Shown here one piece after another: positions 1 to 8,257 of a DNA stretch of 64,000 nucleotides (positions within the stretch are counted from its first letter, which is position 1; each line of letters begins with the position of its first letter). Under the pieces are notes generated by a model. It did no database searches. It was not told the DNA's origin and saw only the letters and a list, made by a program, of their open reading frames with translations. Location: the NCBI GenBank assembly GCA_046351595.1, contig JAXLYE010000010.1, positions 62,001 to 126,000 on the forward strand, in the 5' to 3' direction. This stretch comes from JAXLYE01 sp046351595 (GTDB lineage Bacteria > Myxococcota_A > Polyangia > Palsa-1104 > JAEUJZ01). Made by a program: the position numbers and the translations under genes.

Positions 1-102
1 GCTCGCGACATCAAACACCGTCGGTAACAGGGCCATAGCCGCCTGCGTATACGCTGGCTCGCAGGCGTGCGCGGAACAGGAGTCGCGGGCGGATTCTTCG
101 GA

Positions 103-774
103 TCAGGCTCTGCCGTCGGACCGTGCGATAGCCCGCCGAGTGCAGCCAGCAGAACAAGCGAAGCCTCGGAGGGTGAGCTGCTCGCGGATCTGCTGAGCAA
201 GCCAGATGTAGGAGGATGCCGAGGGGGGGGCCTGCTCGTTCGGTTCCGTCATCCTCATGATCATTTGCAATTCTTTATTATAGTGAGTCCACTGCGGGAA
301 ACAGTATTCCATGGTGAGCTTGATAGGATAATTTTTAATCCTCCTTTGATCTGGGAAGATTCCGCCAAGCAGGTCGGCGAACCGTCTTAGGGCATTCGCG
401 CTGGATGCATAAAATAGGATATATCCATCCTCATCCGCGGTCTTCTCATGCCCTGCACAAGAATGCTCTGTCATGATTCCGGGAACATCATTGACAGCAA
501 ATACGAGCTCTGCGATGTCTGCGTCTAATGGCGGCAGGGTGCCGAACGCCATCAGCTCGGCGGACAGGAAGTCTGGCGCTTTGAGCTGACGGATGAACTC
601 GCAGAAGGCATTGTCCTCTTCGGTGTATCCTTCTTTCTCATCCCAATCCATCTCATAGTCGTCTGTTTCTTCTTCATCTTCTCGGACGATGAACGCTTCA
701 CCGTCCAGCTTTCGCACGTGGAAGTTGTACTGGGTGCGCTTGAATAGCCTGCAGTTCGGTGCGTGGATGATCAT
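103..774 (-). CDS. Hypothetical protein with an SCAGH motif
   Basis: Encodes 223 residues from the ATG at 774, which has a G-rich Shine-Dalgarno run (GAGGGGGGG) about 7 bases upstream; the open frame continues further upstream but without a comparable ribosome site. The protein has an acidic stretch rich in Glu/Asp near residues 28-50 and a central segment reading GIMTEHSCAGH. A Thr/Ser-Cys-x-Gly-His motif of this sort occurs in several small uncharacterised bacterial and phage proteins; this family link is from memory. No signal peptide or membrane segment is visible. Function unknown. It stands alone on its strand. Confidence 0.7.
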   Translation of the reverse strand: MIIHAPNCRLFKRTQYNFHVRKLDGEAFIVREDEEETDDYEMDWDEKEGYTEEDNAFCEFIRQLKAPDFLSAELMAFGTLPPLDADIAELVFAVNDVPGIMTEHSCAGHEKTADEDGYILFYASSANALRRFADLLGGIFPDQRRIKNYPIKLTMEYCFPQWTHYNKELQMIMRMTEPNEQAPPSASSYIWLAQQIREQLTLRGFACSAGCTRRAIARSDGRA

Positions 775-1097
775 GTTCGTCCCCCCCTCGAACATCGTAG
801 CCTGTCTGATCGCGACAGGGATCGGCCAGGTGCCGATACCGGGCTTACTGAGCGGCACCAGCGCCCTCGGCGGCGGCCTTCGGATCCAGAGCATGCCCGG
901 CCGGGGGAGTGGTCCCAGCGGGTCTGCACCTCGCCTACCTTCCCTGCACGTCGCTCGGCAGGACCCGATCTTCCCCATTGGAGACGCCGAGAAAGTAGCC
1001 CTTCAGCATCCGCCGCAGCGCGCGCGCCTCGGCCGTTCCCACCACGAAGTCAGCCGCGGACTGCAGCACCCTCCTTGAGGTTTTTCGCGCCGGGAGC

Positions 1098-1763
1098 TCA
1101 GGGGGTCTTGAGCGGCACCGGCCGGTAATACAAGGCGTTCCACAGCGCCGGACCGATCAGGGGCAAAAGCGGCAGCGCCCGAGCCCAAGCTGGCTCGCCG
1201 ACCAGGTCTTCGGGGCGCCGCAGCTTGGCAATGAGGTAGGGCAGTAGCGCCGCGCACAGCAGCAGATCGAGCGTCATTACGTGCACCAGGCGCGCGTGCC
1301 AGAACAGCGCAGCAAAGCCGGCGATGCTGCCGCGCACCAACGCGTATCCACCAAGACCGAGGATGCCGGCGACGATGCCCCAGCGGAACACGGCGCTGCG
1401 GACGAGCCGCATGCCGAGCTGGAAGCGGCGCGCAGCGCTGTCCTCCTCGGTGCGCAGCAGCAGCCAGGGGACCAGCACGAAGGCACCGCCGGCCATCATG
1501 AGCAGCCCGAACGGCCACGACCAGACGCGCTGGCGCCGCCCATCCGGCACCAACAGCGATAAATAGAGCAGCGGCACTACGCCCAGCAGGTTCCACACCG
1601 CGACCACTGCGGCGTCCAGCCCGGCGTACGAGCCTCCGAAGGTACCGGCGAGCAGGCGGCGCGTCACTGCGGGGTCATGGGGAGGCGCAAAGGCAAAGAC
1701 ATACACGAGCAGCCCGGCCCACGCCGCAGCAATCAGCAGCTTCGCCAATCGAGGAGGTCGCAT
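1098..1763 (-). CDS. Integral membrane protein of unknown function
   Basis: Encodes 221 residues from the ATG at 1763, chosen because it begins directly with a short basic N-terminus (MRPPRLAK) followed by a hydrophobic helix. Four to six transmembrane segments are visible, including one near the N-terminus (LLIAAAWAGLLVYVFAF), the segment with WNLLGVVPLLYLSLLVPDG, and GLLMMAGGAFVLVPWLLLR. The NLLGV-P-LY-LL-PDG pattern recalls a conserved membrane protein family of cyanobacteria and chloroplasts, but that is recollection only. No enzyme motif is seen. No obvious operon partner; the GlxA remnant lies just upstream on the same strand. Confidence 0.75.
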   Translation of the reverse strand: MRPPRLAKLLIAAAWAGLLVYVFAFAPPHDPAVTRRLLAGTFGGSYAGLDAAVVAVWNLLGVVPLLYLSLLVPDGRRQRVWSWPFGLLMMAGGAFVLVPWLLLRTEEDSAARRFQLGMRLVRSAVFRWGIVAGILGLGGYALVRGSIAGFAALFWHARLVHVMTLDLLLCAALLPYLIAKLRRPEDLVGEPAWARALPLLPLIGPALWNALYYRPVPLKTP

Positions 1764-1797
1764 TGACCGGATCGTGTATGTGATTGGCGGTGAAAGT

Positions 1798-2124
1798 TCA
1801 ATCCCTGGCGGTCGCCCCGTCACGCGAGGCCATCATCGACAGGGTGATTTTGTCGGTGCAGCTGGCCTGCAGCCCGTGCTGAACCTTGAGGAGGGCGACA
1901 TCACCGTGGTCTGGCCTTGGAACGAATCCGTCGTGGGCCTGCCGCTCGCGAGCCCCCGAGCCAATCAGGAAGATGTGCGCTGTCTCCCGCTCGATGGCGG
2001 TGCCCAGGAATCGGTTGATGAGCAGTCGCCCCAGATCGAACCAGGCCATCCCCCCGGCCGCGGTGATGATGTCGCCGTCCTCGCCTCGCGGACGGCCCAG
2101 ATCGACAGCGAGGCCTGAATCGGC
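1798..2124 (-). pseudogene. Remnant of a GlxA-family (DJ-1/PfpI + AraC) regulator
   Basis: An open stretch on the minus strand reads GDIITAAGGMAWFDLGRLL, then ETAHIFLI, then PRPDHGDVALLKVQHGLQA. These match the family signatures around the end of the PfpI-like domain and the linker into the AraC-type helix-turn-helix of GlxA-type transcription regulators (family typically about 320 residues). The fragment is closed by stops at both ends: the N-terminal two thirds of the PfpI domain and the whole DNA-binding domain are missing. It is therefore read as a decayed internal fragment. Identification rests on the TAGG-MAW-DLG and HGD-VLK-QH-LQA patterns. Confidence 0.65.
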
Positions 2125-2887
2125 TCAGGCTGGCCGCACCTGAGCACACACCGGGGTCTTCCCCGGTGCCCGAGAGTACTGGGCGCACACCGGAATACCC
2201 CCTGAGCGAGCTGCGGAAAGGAGAAAGCTTCCGCGGTGAATAGGCTGGGCGGCACTTCCTCAGCAGCTCTCCAGGCTTGTACGCTGGCCTGACCTCGTCG
2301 GAGCTAATCGCCAAGACACCCGCCGCGAACGACGGTTCACTTCGAGCCATCAAAGGACTGAATGATCGCCGAGCCGCCGACGGCCCACGCCGACTGGCCG
2401 ATGACCCCGAAGATGCTTGTGAGGCGGTTGGTGGCCCCGCATTGGGATCTCTGTCAAGGATCTCCCCGAATTTCTATCGAGGCCGATTATTTCACGCCAT
2501 CGGGGTCGTGCCCATCGGCAGGATGAGACGAAAATTCAGTTACGAAGTTCAGGTACGAATTCCTACGGCTGCGCCGATCAGGGCGAGCATCTGAAGTTGT
2601 CCAGGCAGTGCAGATATGTTCAGCGGAACCATAGGACGGTCTAAATCGCCGCCCTGCGGAATGCTGTATGGTTCTCTGTCAGAGCAGGATGCGCTGGCTC
2701 CCTGTCGCAAGGGTGACCAGCCTGCGGCTTCAGTCCGCCGCGCGGTCTGGCGGCATGCACAATGCCCGGGGCCGGATGCCTCGTGCGCAGCGCCCTGATC
2801 AGCGCTTCCGGGCACCGCGTTCTCTCCTGCGTCGTGCCCATGGACTCACCCACCGGGCGGCGCGAGTCCAGGTACGGATTCACACCG
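2125..2887. other. About 760 bases with no recognisable gene
   Basis: Open frames here are short and their translations look like noise. Two imperfect direct repeats are visible, near 2508-2590 and 2836-2905. Both contain GTCGTGCCCAT and, further on, CAGGTACG-ATTC followed by a CTACGGC-rich segment. The stretch lies between two regulatory-gene remnants and looks like a decaying region. Confidence 0.5.
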
Positions 2888-3215
2888 CTACGGCCGCGCA
2901 GAGCTGATCGCGGAGGCCGGCAGCGCGGGCACGTCCGCGCTTGCTGATCGGCGGGCCGCTGCCGCGCCGGCCTCTCCGAGCGGCGCCGTGGCCCTGGGCA
3001 GCTCGATGGAGAAGGTGCAGCCCTTGCCCGGGTGGTTGCGGACGTGGATCCGGCCGCCGCTGGGACCGCAGCACCCGGATCAGCTGGTCCAGGAAAAGGG
3101 GAACTCCGTTCTTGAGCTCTCCCTCGGTCGGACGCGGAGCCAGCCGCTGCGCGGATCGGACGCGGCTGCGCTCGATGATCTCCGCACGGTGCGTTGTCAA
3201 AAAGTGATGCAGCAT
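2888..3215 (-). pseudogene. Internally deleted, frameshifted sensor histidine kinase
   Basis: The N-terminal part (ATG at 3215) reads MLHHFLTTHRAEIIERSR, then GVPLFLDQLIRVLR. This is an N-terminal helical segment common in myxobacterial sensor kinases. After base ~3060 the frame is broken. In another frame the sequence continues GGRIHVRNHPGKGCTFSIEL, the end of a HATPase_c domain (G2-box region) and kinase C-terminus, stopping at TAG 2888-2890. Everything between (sensor, HisKA, N and G1 boxes) is gone, so about 330 bases keep only the two ends of a gene that should exceed 1 kb. It lies directly downstream of ptsI (stop at 3223). Confidence 0.7.
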
Positions 3216-3222
3216 AGGATCA

Positions 3223-5004
3223 CTATACGCTCGCCGACGGATCCGGCGAGCGGAGCGGCCGCGCCAGCCCCGCAAGCTCGGACACGAAGCGCTCTCCCTG
3301 GCGCGCGCGGGCGAGCGCCGCTACATCCTCCGTGCAGGTCAGCAGGAGCGCTTCTTTCGCAAGCTGCTCCGCTTCCACCAACGTGGTCTTGCGCAGCAGC
3401 GACTTCACAAACACAAGCTCGCGCGCCGCCATCGAGAAGCAGCGCAGTCCCAGGCCGAGCAGCGCCCACGTGTTCGCCGGGTCGCCGGCCATGTCACCGC
3501 ACACCGACACCGGGCAGCGCAGCCGCTGTCCGGTCGTGAGGATCTGCTGGAGCGCCCGCAAGATCGAGGGGTGCAGCGGCTGGTACAGGTATGTCATGTC
3601 CTCGTTCTGGCGATCGGCCGCGAAGGTGTACTGGATCAGGTCGTTGGTCCCTACGCTCAAGAAGTCGCTCTCCGCCGCGATGTGATCCACGGTCAGCACC
3701 GCGCTGGGCGTCTCGATCATCGCGCCCAGCGGCGTGCGCGGCTCGTGCGGGAGGTCGGAAGCGGCAAGCTCTGCGCAGACCTGCGTGCACAGGCTCCGCG
3801 CCTCGCGGATCTCGGACACGCTGGACACCAAGGGGAACAGGATGCGCAGCGGGCCCACGGCCGCGGCCCGGTAGAGCGCGCGGAGCTGGGTCCGGAACAG
3901 CTCCTTCCGGCGCAGCGAGAAGCGGATGCCGCGCAGACCGAGCGCGGGGTTGGGACCGACCGGGATCTGCACCGCGCGGGGCAGCTTGTCGCCACCGAGG
4001 TCCAGCGTACGGAACGTGACCGGTCGGCCGGCGGCCGCGCGTACCATGGCGAGGGCGTCCTGGAGCTGCTCCTCCTCGCTCGGCACCCGGAGCCGATCGA
4101 GGTACAGGAGCTCGGTGCGCACCAGCCCGATGTGATCCGCCCCGGCGTCGATCGCCTGCCTGATCTCTTGCGTCGAGCTGACGTTGGCCCCCAGGGACAC
4201 CGGCGTTCCGTCGAGCGTGACCGCCGGGGCGCGCTGCTGCGCCTGCACCGCACGCCAGCGCTCCTCCTCGTGCGCGCGCCTCTCTTCAAACGCGCCCAGG
4301 GCCTCGACGTCCGGTCGCAAGACCACCTCGCCCCGCGCCGCATCGATGCACACCAGATCGCCGGCGCGGACCCGCTCGACCAGCCCCCTGAGCCCGAAGA
4401 CATAGGGAATGCCGAGCGTGCGCGCGATGATCGCCTCGTGCGAAGTCAGCCCGCCGCGCTCCGTTGCAAAGCCGGCGATCCCGAACTCGTGGAGCTGCAG
4501 CGCATCGAGCGGAGAGAGCTCGACACCGACGACAACGGCGCCGCGGAGCGTCTCGTCATACGCGGGCTCGGGCACGCCGGCCAGGCTGCGCAGCAGGTGC
4601 TCGGCGACCGCCTCCACATCACCGAGCCGCGCGCGAAAGCTCTCCTCTTCCAGGCCCATGAACAGCGCCCGCAGCTGCTCCAGGACCCGCCTCACCGCCG
4701 ACTCGGCCGCGATGCCGTGCTCGCGGACCAGCCGCAGCGCCTCATCCGCAATCGCCTCGCTCTTTAGCATCTCGCGGTGCGTGCTGACCAGGTCCGCGCC
4801 CAGCTCGCACGGCGCGCTGGATGCGAGGCCGATCCGAATAAGGGCCGCGTCCGTGCGCGCCAGGGCATCGGCAAGGCGGCCAAGCTCCGCCGGAATGTGC
4901 TCCGCGGGAATGCTCCGCTCGGAGATCTGGATGCGCGGCTTCAGAAGGTGGGCGGTGCCCACCGCGATGCCGCTGCCTGAGCCGATGCCGTTGAAGTGGC
5001 GCAT
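3223..5004 (-). CDS. ptsI: Phosphoenolpyruvate-protein phosphotransferase (PTS enzyme I)
   Basis: Cytoplasmic enzyme that takes phosphate from phosphoenolpyruvate and passes it to HPr, the first step of the PTS relay. The 593-residue product is close to the usual ~575. The start (ATG at 5004) has an ideal AGGAGGT seven bases upstream. The N-terminal swivel domain carries the phosphohistidine motif GGLTSHEAIIAR with His189. The C-terminal PEP-binding barrel has FLSVGTNDLIQYTFAADRQNE and the Cys loop VCGDMAGDP. The zinc-ribbon gene lies 71 bases upstream on the same strand and may be cotranscribed. No HPr or sugar permease gene lies in the window, so it may serve a regulatory PTS, as in many myxobacteria. 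Confidence 0.95.
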   Translation of the reverse strand: MRHFNGIGSGSGIAVGTAHLLKPRIQISERSIPAEHIPAELGRLADALARTDAALIRIGLASSAPCELGADLVSTHREMLKSEAIADEALRLVREHGIAAESAVRRVLEQLRALFMGLEEESFRARLGDVEAVAEHLLRSLAGVPEPAYDETLRGAVVVGVELSPLDALQLHEFGIAGFATERGGLTSHEAIIARTLGIPYVFGLRGLVERVRAGDLVCIDAARGEVVLRPDVEALGAFEERRAHEEERWRAVQAQQRAPAVTLDGTPVSLGANVSSTQEIRQAIDAGADHIGLVRTELLYLDRLRVPSEEEQLQDALAMVRAAAGRPVTFRTLDLGGDKLPRAVQIPVGPNPALGLRGIRFSLRRKELFRTQLRALYRAAAVGPLRILFPLVSSVSEIREARSLCTQVCAELAASDLPHEPRTPLGAMIETPSAVLTVDHIAAESDFLSVGTNDLIQYTFAADRQNEDMTYLYQPLHPSILRALQQILTTGQRLRCPVSVCGDMAGDPANTWALLGLGLRCFSMAARELVFVKSLLRKTTLVEAEQLAKEALLLTCTEDVAALARARQGERFVSELAGLARPLRSPDPSASV

Positions 5005-5075
5005 GAGAGACCTCCTGGATCCAGGCACCGAGCGGCCCGCGCGCCTCTCGCTCGCTACGGCGCCGCGCGCCGCGG

Positions 5076-5423
5076 TCAGCCCGGCGCAGAGCCCGCGGCC
5101 GGAGCCCCCTCGGCGGCCGGACCGAGCGGCGCGGCATCGGCATCCGCCTCGGCCACCGGTAAGAGCGGCGTCCAGCAGTAGCCGCACAGCTTCGCCGCGC
5201 GCATCACCGTGTGCCCGCAGGCCGGGCACGCGCGAACCTCGGGCTCGGGGCCCAGCGCCAGCAGGCGGACCAGCGTGGAGAAGGACGTCCGGAGCTCGGC
5301 CAGGCTCGCCCGGGCTGGCGCGGTCTGGTCCGACAGCGAGAGGAGCTCGAGCCGTTGCTCGATATCGGTGACGGCCTGACGGAGCTGACTCTGGATCGTG
5401 GATTCAGCAGATGAGCTGTGCAT
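5076..5423 (-). CDS. Small zinc-ribbon protein
   Basis: Encodes 115 residues from the ATG at 5423. The first half is a predicted amphipathic helix or coiled coil (AVTDIEQRLELLSLSD, then SLAELRTSFSTLVRLLAL). It is followed by two CxxC knuckles (CPACGHTVMRAAKLCGYC) that should bind one zinc ion, and an Ala/Pro-rich tail. Likely soluble and cytoplasmic. Partner unknown; it is encoded just upstream of ptsI on the same strand and faces the transporter gene across a very AT-rich spacer. No enzyme motif is visible. Confidence 0.7.
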   Translation of the reverse strand: MHSSSAESTIQSQLRQAVTDIEQRLELLSLSDQTAPARASLAELRTSFSTLVRLLALGPEPEVRACPACGHTVMRAAKLCGYCWTPLLPVAEADADAAPLGPAAEGAPAAGSAPG

Positions 5424-5436
5424 GGAAACCCCGAAG

Positions 5437-5473
5437 GTTATTTGTTTTTGCAGATGTTTCAAAACAAAATAAC
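5437..5473. promoter_or_regulatory. AT-rich divergent promoter region with inverted repeat
   Basis: Between the zinc-ribbon gene and the transporter gene, GTTATTTGTTTTT and AAAACAAAATAAC form an inverted repeat with one bulge around an 11-base loop. The following 45 bases (5474-5520) are almost entirely A/T, in strong contrast with the 70% GC surroundings. The placement suggests an operator or divergent promoter. The transporter ATG at 5521 has no visible Shine-Dalgarno sequence. Confidence 0.45.
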
Positions 5474-5520
5474 GCATAAATAGCGAAATAAATTTTTATT
5501 TTTAAATAATAATATTAGAC

Positions 5521-7794
5521 ATGTCGCAAGCTAGGACGAACAAGAACGAAATTGAGCTCGGCAGGAAGGCTTCCTTCCTGGAGCGCTTTCGGCTCGACCT
5601 GGGCGTACGCCAGCTCCTTCCGGAGTGGCGGCGGCTGTTCGCCTGGCAGCACCTGCGCAGCGACCTGGTCGCCGGCCTGACGGTGGCGTGCGCCGCGGTC
5701 CCGCTGTCGCTGGCCATCGCGCTCGCCTCCGGGGTGCCGCCCGCGGTCGGCCTGCTCACCGCCATCGTCGGCGGCATCGTCTGCGCGCTGTTCGGTGGCA
5801 CGCCGCTCGCGGTCAGCGGACCCGCCGCCGCAATGGCCATCCTGGTCGCCAGCATCGTCGAGCGCCACGGCCTGCCCGGGCTGCTGATCGCGGGCCTGGG
5901 CTGCGGGCTCCTGCAGCTTGTGGCCGGGGTCACGGGGCTGGGCAAGCTGGCGCGCTTCGTCCCGGTGCCGGTCATCGTCGGGTTCACCGCCGGCATCGGC
6001 GCCATCATCCTCATCGGCCAGCTGCCGCGAGCGCTCGGCCTGCCGCCTCCGGATCAGTCGCACGTGTTCGACGTGCTCGCGCACATCGGCGACGAGCTGC
6101 ACCAGGCCCGCACGCACGCCGTGCTCCTGTCGGTCAGCGCGGCGCTGATCTGCCTGCTCCTGCCCAAGGTGCTGCGGCGCGTGCCGGCGCCGCTCGTGGC
6201 GGTGGTGCTGCCGACGCTCGCGGTGGTGCTCCTGCGCCTGCCCGTCCCCGTCATCGGCGACATCCCGCGGGCGCTGCCTCTCCCCAGGCTGCCCGGCCTG
6301 CCGCCGCTCGCCAGCCTCGGCGCGCTGCTCGGCTCGACGCTCGCAGTGTTCGCGCTGGCCTCGCTGGAGACGCTGCTGTCCTCGACCTCGATCGACAAGC
6401 TCGCGGGCGGCCCGCGCCATGATTCCGATCAGGAGATGATCGGGCAGGGGCTGGGCAACCTGGCCTCGGCGCTGTTCGGCGGGGTGCCGGTGACCGGCGT
6501 GATCGTGCGCTCGGCCCTCAACGTCCAGGCGGGCGCCAGGACGCGGCGGGCGGCGCTCGTGCACGCGCTGCTGCTGCTGGCAATGGTGCTGTTCCTCGCG
6601 CCGCTCATCGGGCGCATCCCGCTCGCGGCCCTGGCCGGGATCCTGCTGGTGGTGGCGCTGCGCATGCTGAACGTGGCGGAGTTCCTCCACCTGTGGCGCA
6701 CCTCGCGCGCCGAGGGCCTGGTCTGCCTGGCCACCTTCGCCGTCATCGTCCTGTTCGACCTCATCGCCGGGGTCCAGGTGGGCCTGGCCGCGGCGTTCCT
6801 CATCGCCGCGGTCCGCCTGGGTCAGACGCACGTGCGGCTGGAGCGGCGCGGCTACCGGCACGCGCGCCTGTCGCTCGGCGGGCCGCTGACCTTCCTGTCG
6901 ACCCGGTCGCTGGATCCGCTGCGGCAGACGCTGGCGGAGGGAACGCCGCACAAGGAGCTGGTCATCGACCTCAGCGAGATGACCGCGCTGGATGTCTCGG
7001 GCGCCGAGATGTTCACGACGCTGGTCGAGCAGCTGGAGGGCCGCGGCACCCGCCTGGCGCTCGTCGGGCTGCGCTCGTCCCTTCAGCCGATCCTGCGCGG
7101 CTGCGATCCGAGCGGCCACCTGGTGTCCCTGCTGGCGCGCAGCGAGAGCGAGGTGACCCAATTGCTCGGGGTCGAGCCGCCAGCCGGCCGCCCGATCGAG
7201 CGCCTGGTGCAGGGCGTGGAGCGCTTCCAGCACGACGTCTCCGAGCGCCACCAGCAGCTCTTCGCGTCGCTCGCCGACCGCCAGGCGCCGCACACGCTGT
7301 TCATCACCTGCTCGGACAGCCGCATCGTGCCGGCGCTCATCACCTCGATGGATCCGGGAGAGCTCTTCATCGTCCGCAACGTCGGCAACATCATCCCGCG
7401 CTGCGGCGACGCGGGCTCCTCGGCCGAGGCGGCAGCGGTCGATTTCGCCGTCGGCGTCCTCGGCGTGAAGGAGATCGTCGTGTGCGGCCACTCGGGCTGC
7501 GGCGCGATGAAGGCGCTGCTGCAGACCGCGCAGCCGGAGCTGCCCAGCCTGGAGCGCTGGCTGGACAACGCCCGCGAGGCCGGACGGCTCGACGGCGACC
7601 CGACTCCGGAGCGGGCGGCGCACGCCAACGCGCTGCTGCAGCTCGAGCACCTGCGGACGTACCCGGTGGTGCAGAAGCGGCTCGCCGCGGGCACGCTGCA
7701 CCTGCACGCGTGGTTCTATGACATCCGGAGCAACCAGATCCACGCGTGGGTCGATACCGAGGGCGTATTCGTCCCGCTCACCAGCAGCGCCTGA
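5521..7794 (+). CDS. SulP-family anion transporter fused to STAS and beta-carbonic anhydrase
   Basis: One 757-residue polypeptide. Residues ~45-430 form the SulP/SLC26 membrane domain with many hydrophobic helices and the family segment FGGTPLAVSGPAAAMAIL. Residues ~440-540 form a STAS domain (LVIDLSEMTALDVSGAEMF). Residues ~560-757 form a beta-class carbonic anhydrase with zinc ligands Cys597 (CSDSR), His657 and Cys660 (GHSGCG) and the Asp599-Arg601 pair. SulP-carbonic anhydrase fusions are known and are thought to couple bicarbonate movement across the inner membrane with CO2/HCO3- interconversion. Substrate choice (bicarbonate or sulfate) cannot be read from sequence. Start at ATG 5521, lacking a clear Shine-Dalgarno. 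Confidence 0.93.
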   Translation: MSQARTNKNEIELGRKASFLERFRLDLGVRQLLPEWRRLFAWQHLRSDLVAGLTVACAAVPLSLAIALASGVPPAVGLLTAIVGGIVCALFGGTPLAVSGPAAAMAILVASIVERHGLPGLLIAGLGCGLLQLVAGVTGLGKLARFVPVPVIVGFTAGIGAIILIGQLPRALGLPPPDQSHVFDVLAHIGDELHQARTHAVLLSVSAALICLLLPKVLRRVPAPLVAVVLPTLAVVLLRLPVPVIGDIPRALPLPRLPGLPPLASLGALLGSTLAVFALASLETLLSSTSIDKLAGGPRHDSDQEMIGQGLGNLASALFGGVPVTGVIVRSALNVQAGARTRRAALVHALLLLAMVLFLAPLIGRIPLAALAGILLVVALRMLNVAEFLHLWRTSRAEGLVCLATFAVIVLFDLIAGVQVGLAAAFLIAAVRLGQTHVRLERRGYRHARLSLGGPLTFLSTRSLDPLRQTLAEGTPHKELVIDLSEMTALDVSGAEMFTTLVEQLEGRGTRLALVGLRSSLQPILRGCDPSGHLVSLLARSESEVTQLLGVEPPAGRPIERLVQGVERFQHDVSERHQQLFASLADRQAPHTLFITCSDSRIVPALITSMDPGELFIVRNVGNIIPRCGDAGSSAEAAAVDFAVGVLGVKEIVVCGHSGCGAMKALLQTAQPELPSLERWLDNAREAGRLDGDPTPERAAHANALLQLEHLRTYPVVQKRLAAGTLHLHAWFYDIRSNQIHAWVDTEGVFVPLTSSA

Positions 7795-8257
7795 TTCCGC
7801 TGCGCACGGAGTGTACAGATACATAGGCACTTATATATGAATTCAGAAATCCCTTATCTGGAGGAGTGCGAACTCGACCCCACAGGTGGCCATTTCTCGA
7901 TGCGAACCCACAGGCAGGGCATAGAAAAACGGGAAAAGAATCCGCTTTCATAGGTGCTTTTCGCTATGGAATTATTGAGGTTTAGCTCTGCTTGTTTGCA
8001 TTTAAGAATGCATCCGCCATGCGGGGGAAACTCTGCAATCAGAGAGGGACAGGCGATCTGCTCGCCGAGCGCGAGAGGTCCCTGGCAAGCGAGCCGTCGG
8101 GCGCCGCTCAGGATGTCTGAAGAGGCCTGCTCAGGCGCACGCGTACGGCGCCGGATCGGCTGCTTCCTCGTATGAGCCGCGCCAGAGGGAAGCATGAGGA
8201 GCAGCCGAAGTCCGAAGACCATCAGGCACGGCCGGGCGCGCGGTACGTCGTCCAGGG
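7795..8257. other. 460-base spacer without a supported gene
   Basis: The spacer between the convergent transporter gene and the 595-residue hypothetical gene. No open frame with coding character was found. The first 200 bases are AT-richer than the surroundings (for example TTATATATGAATTC near 7830). No convincing terminator hairpin with a T run was identified. Confidence 0.4.

Noticed and set aside
935..1078. A short minus-strand frame reading AEARALRRMLKGYFLGVSN
   Set aside because: It looks somewhat protein-like and could be a 40-residue remnant, but there is no start with a usable ribosome site and no recognised family, so it is not listed as a gene.
5515..7830. A 771-codon open frame antisense to the SulP-carbonic anhydrase gene
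   Set aside because: Its translation is Arg/Ala/His/Gln-rich without domains and mirrors the coding strand; such long shadows are expected at 70% GC. The sense frame has complete domains and catalytic residues.
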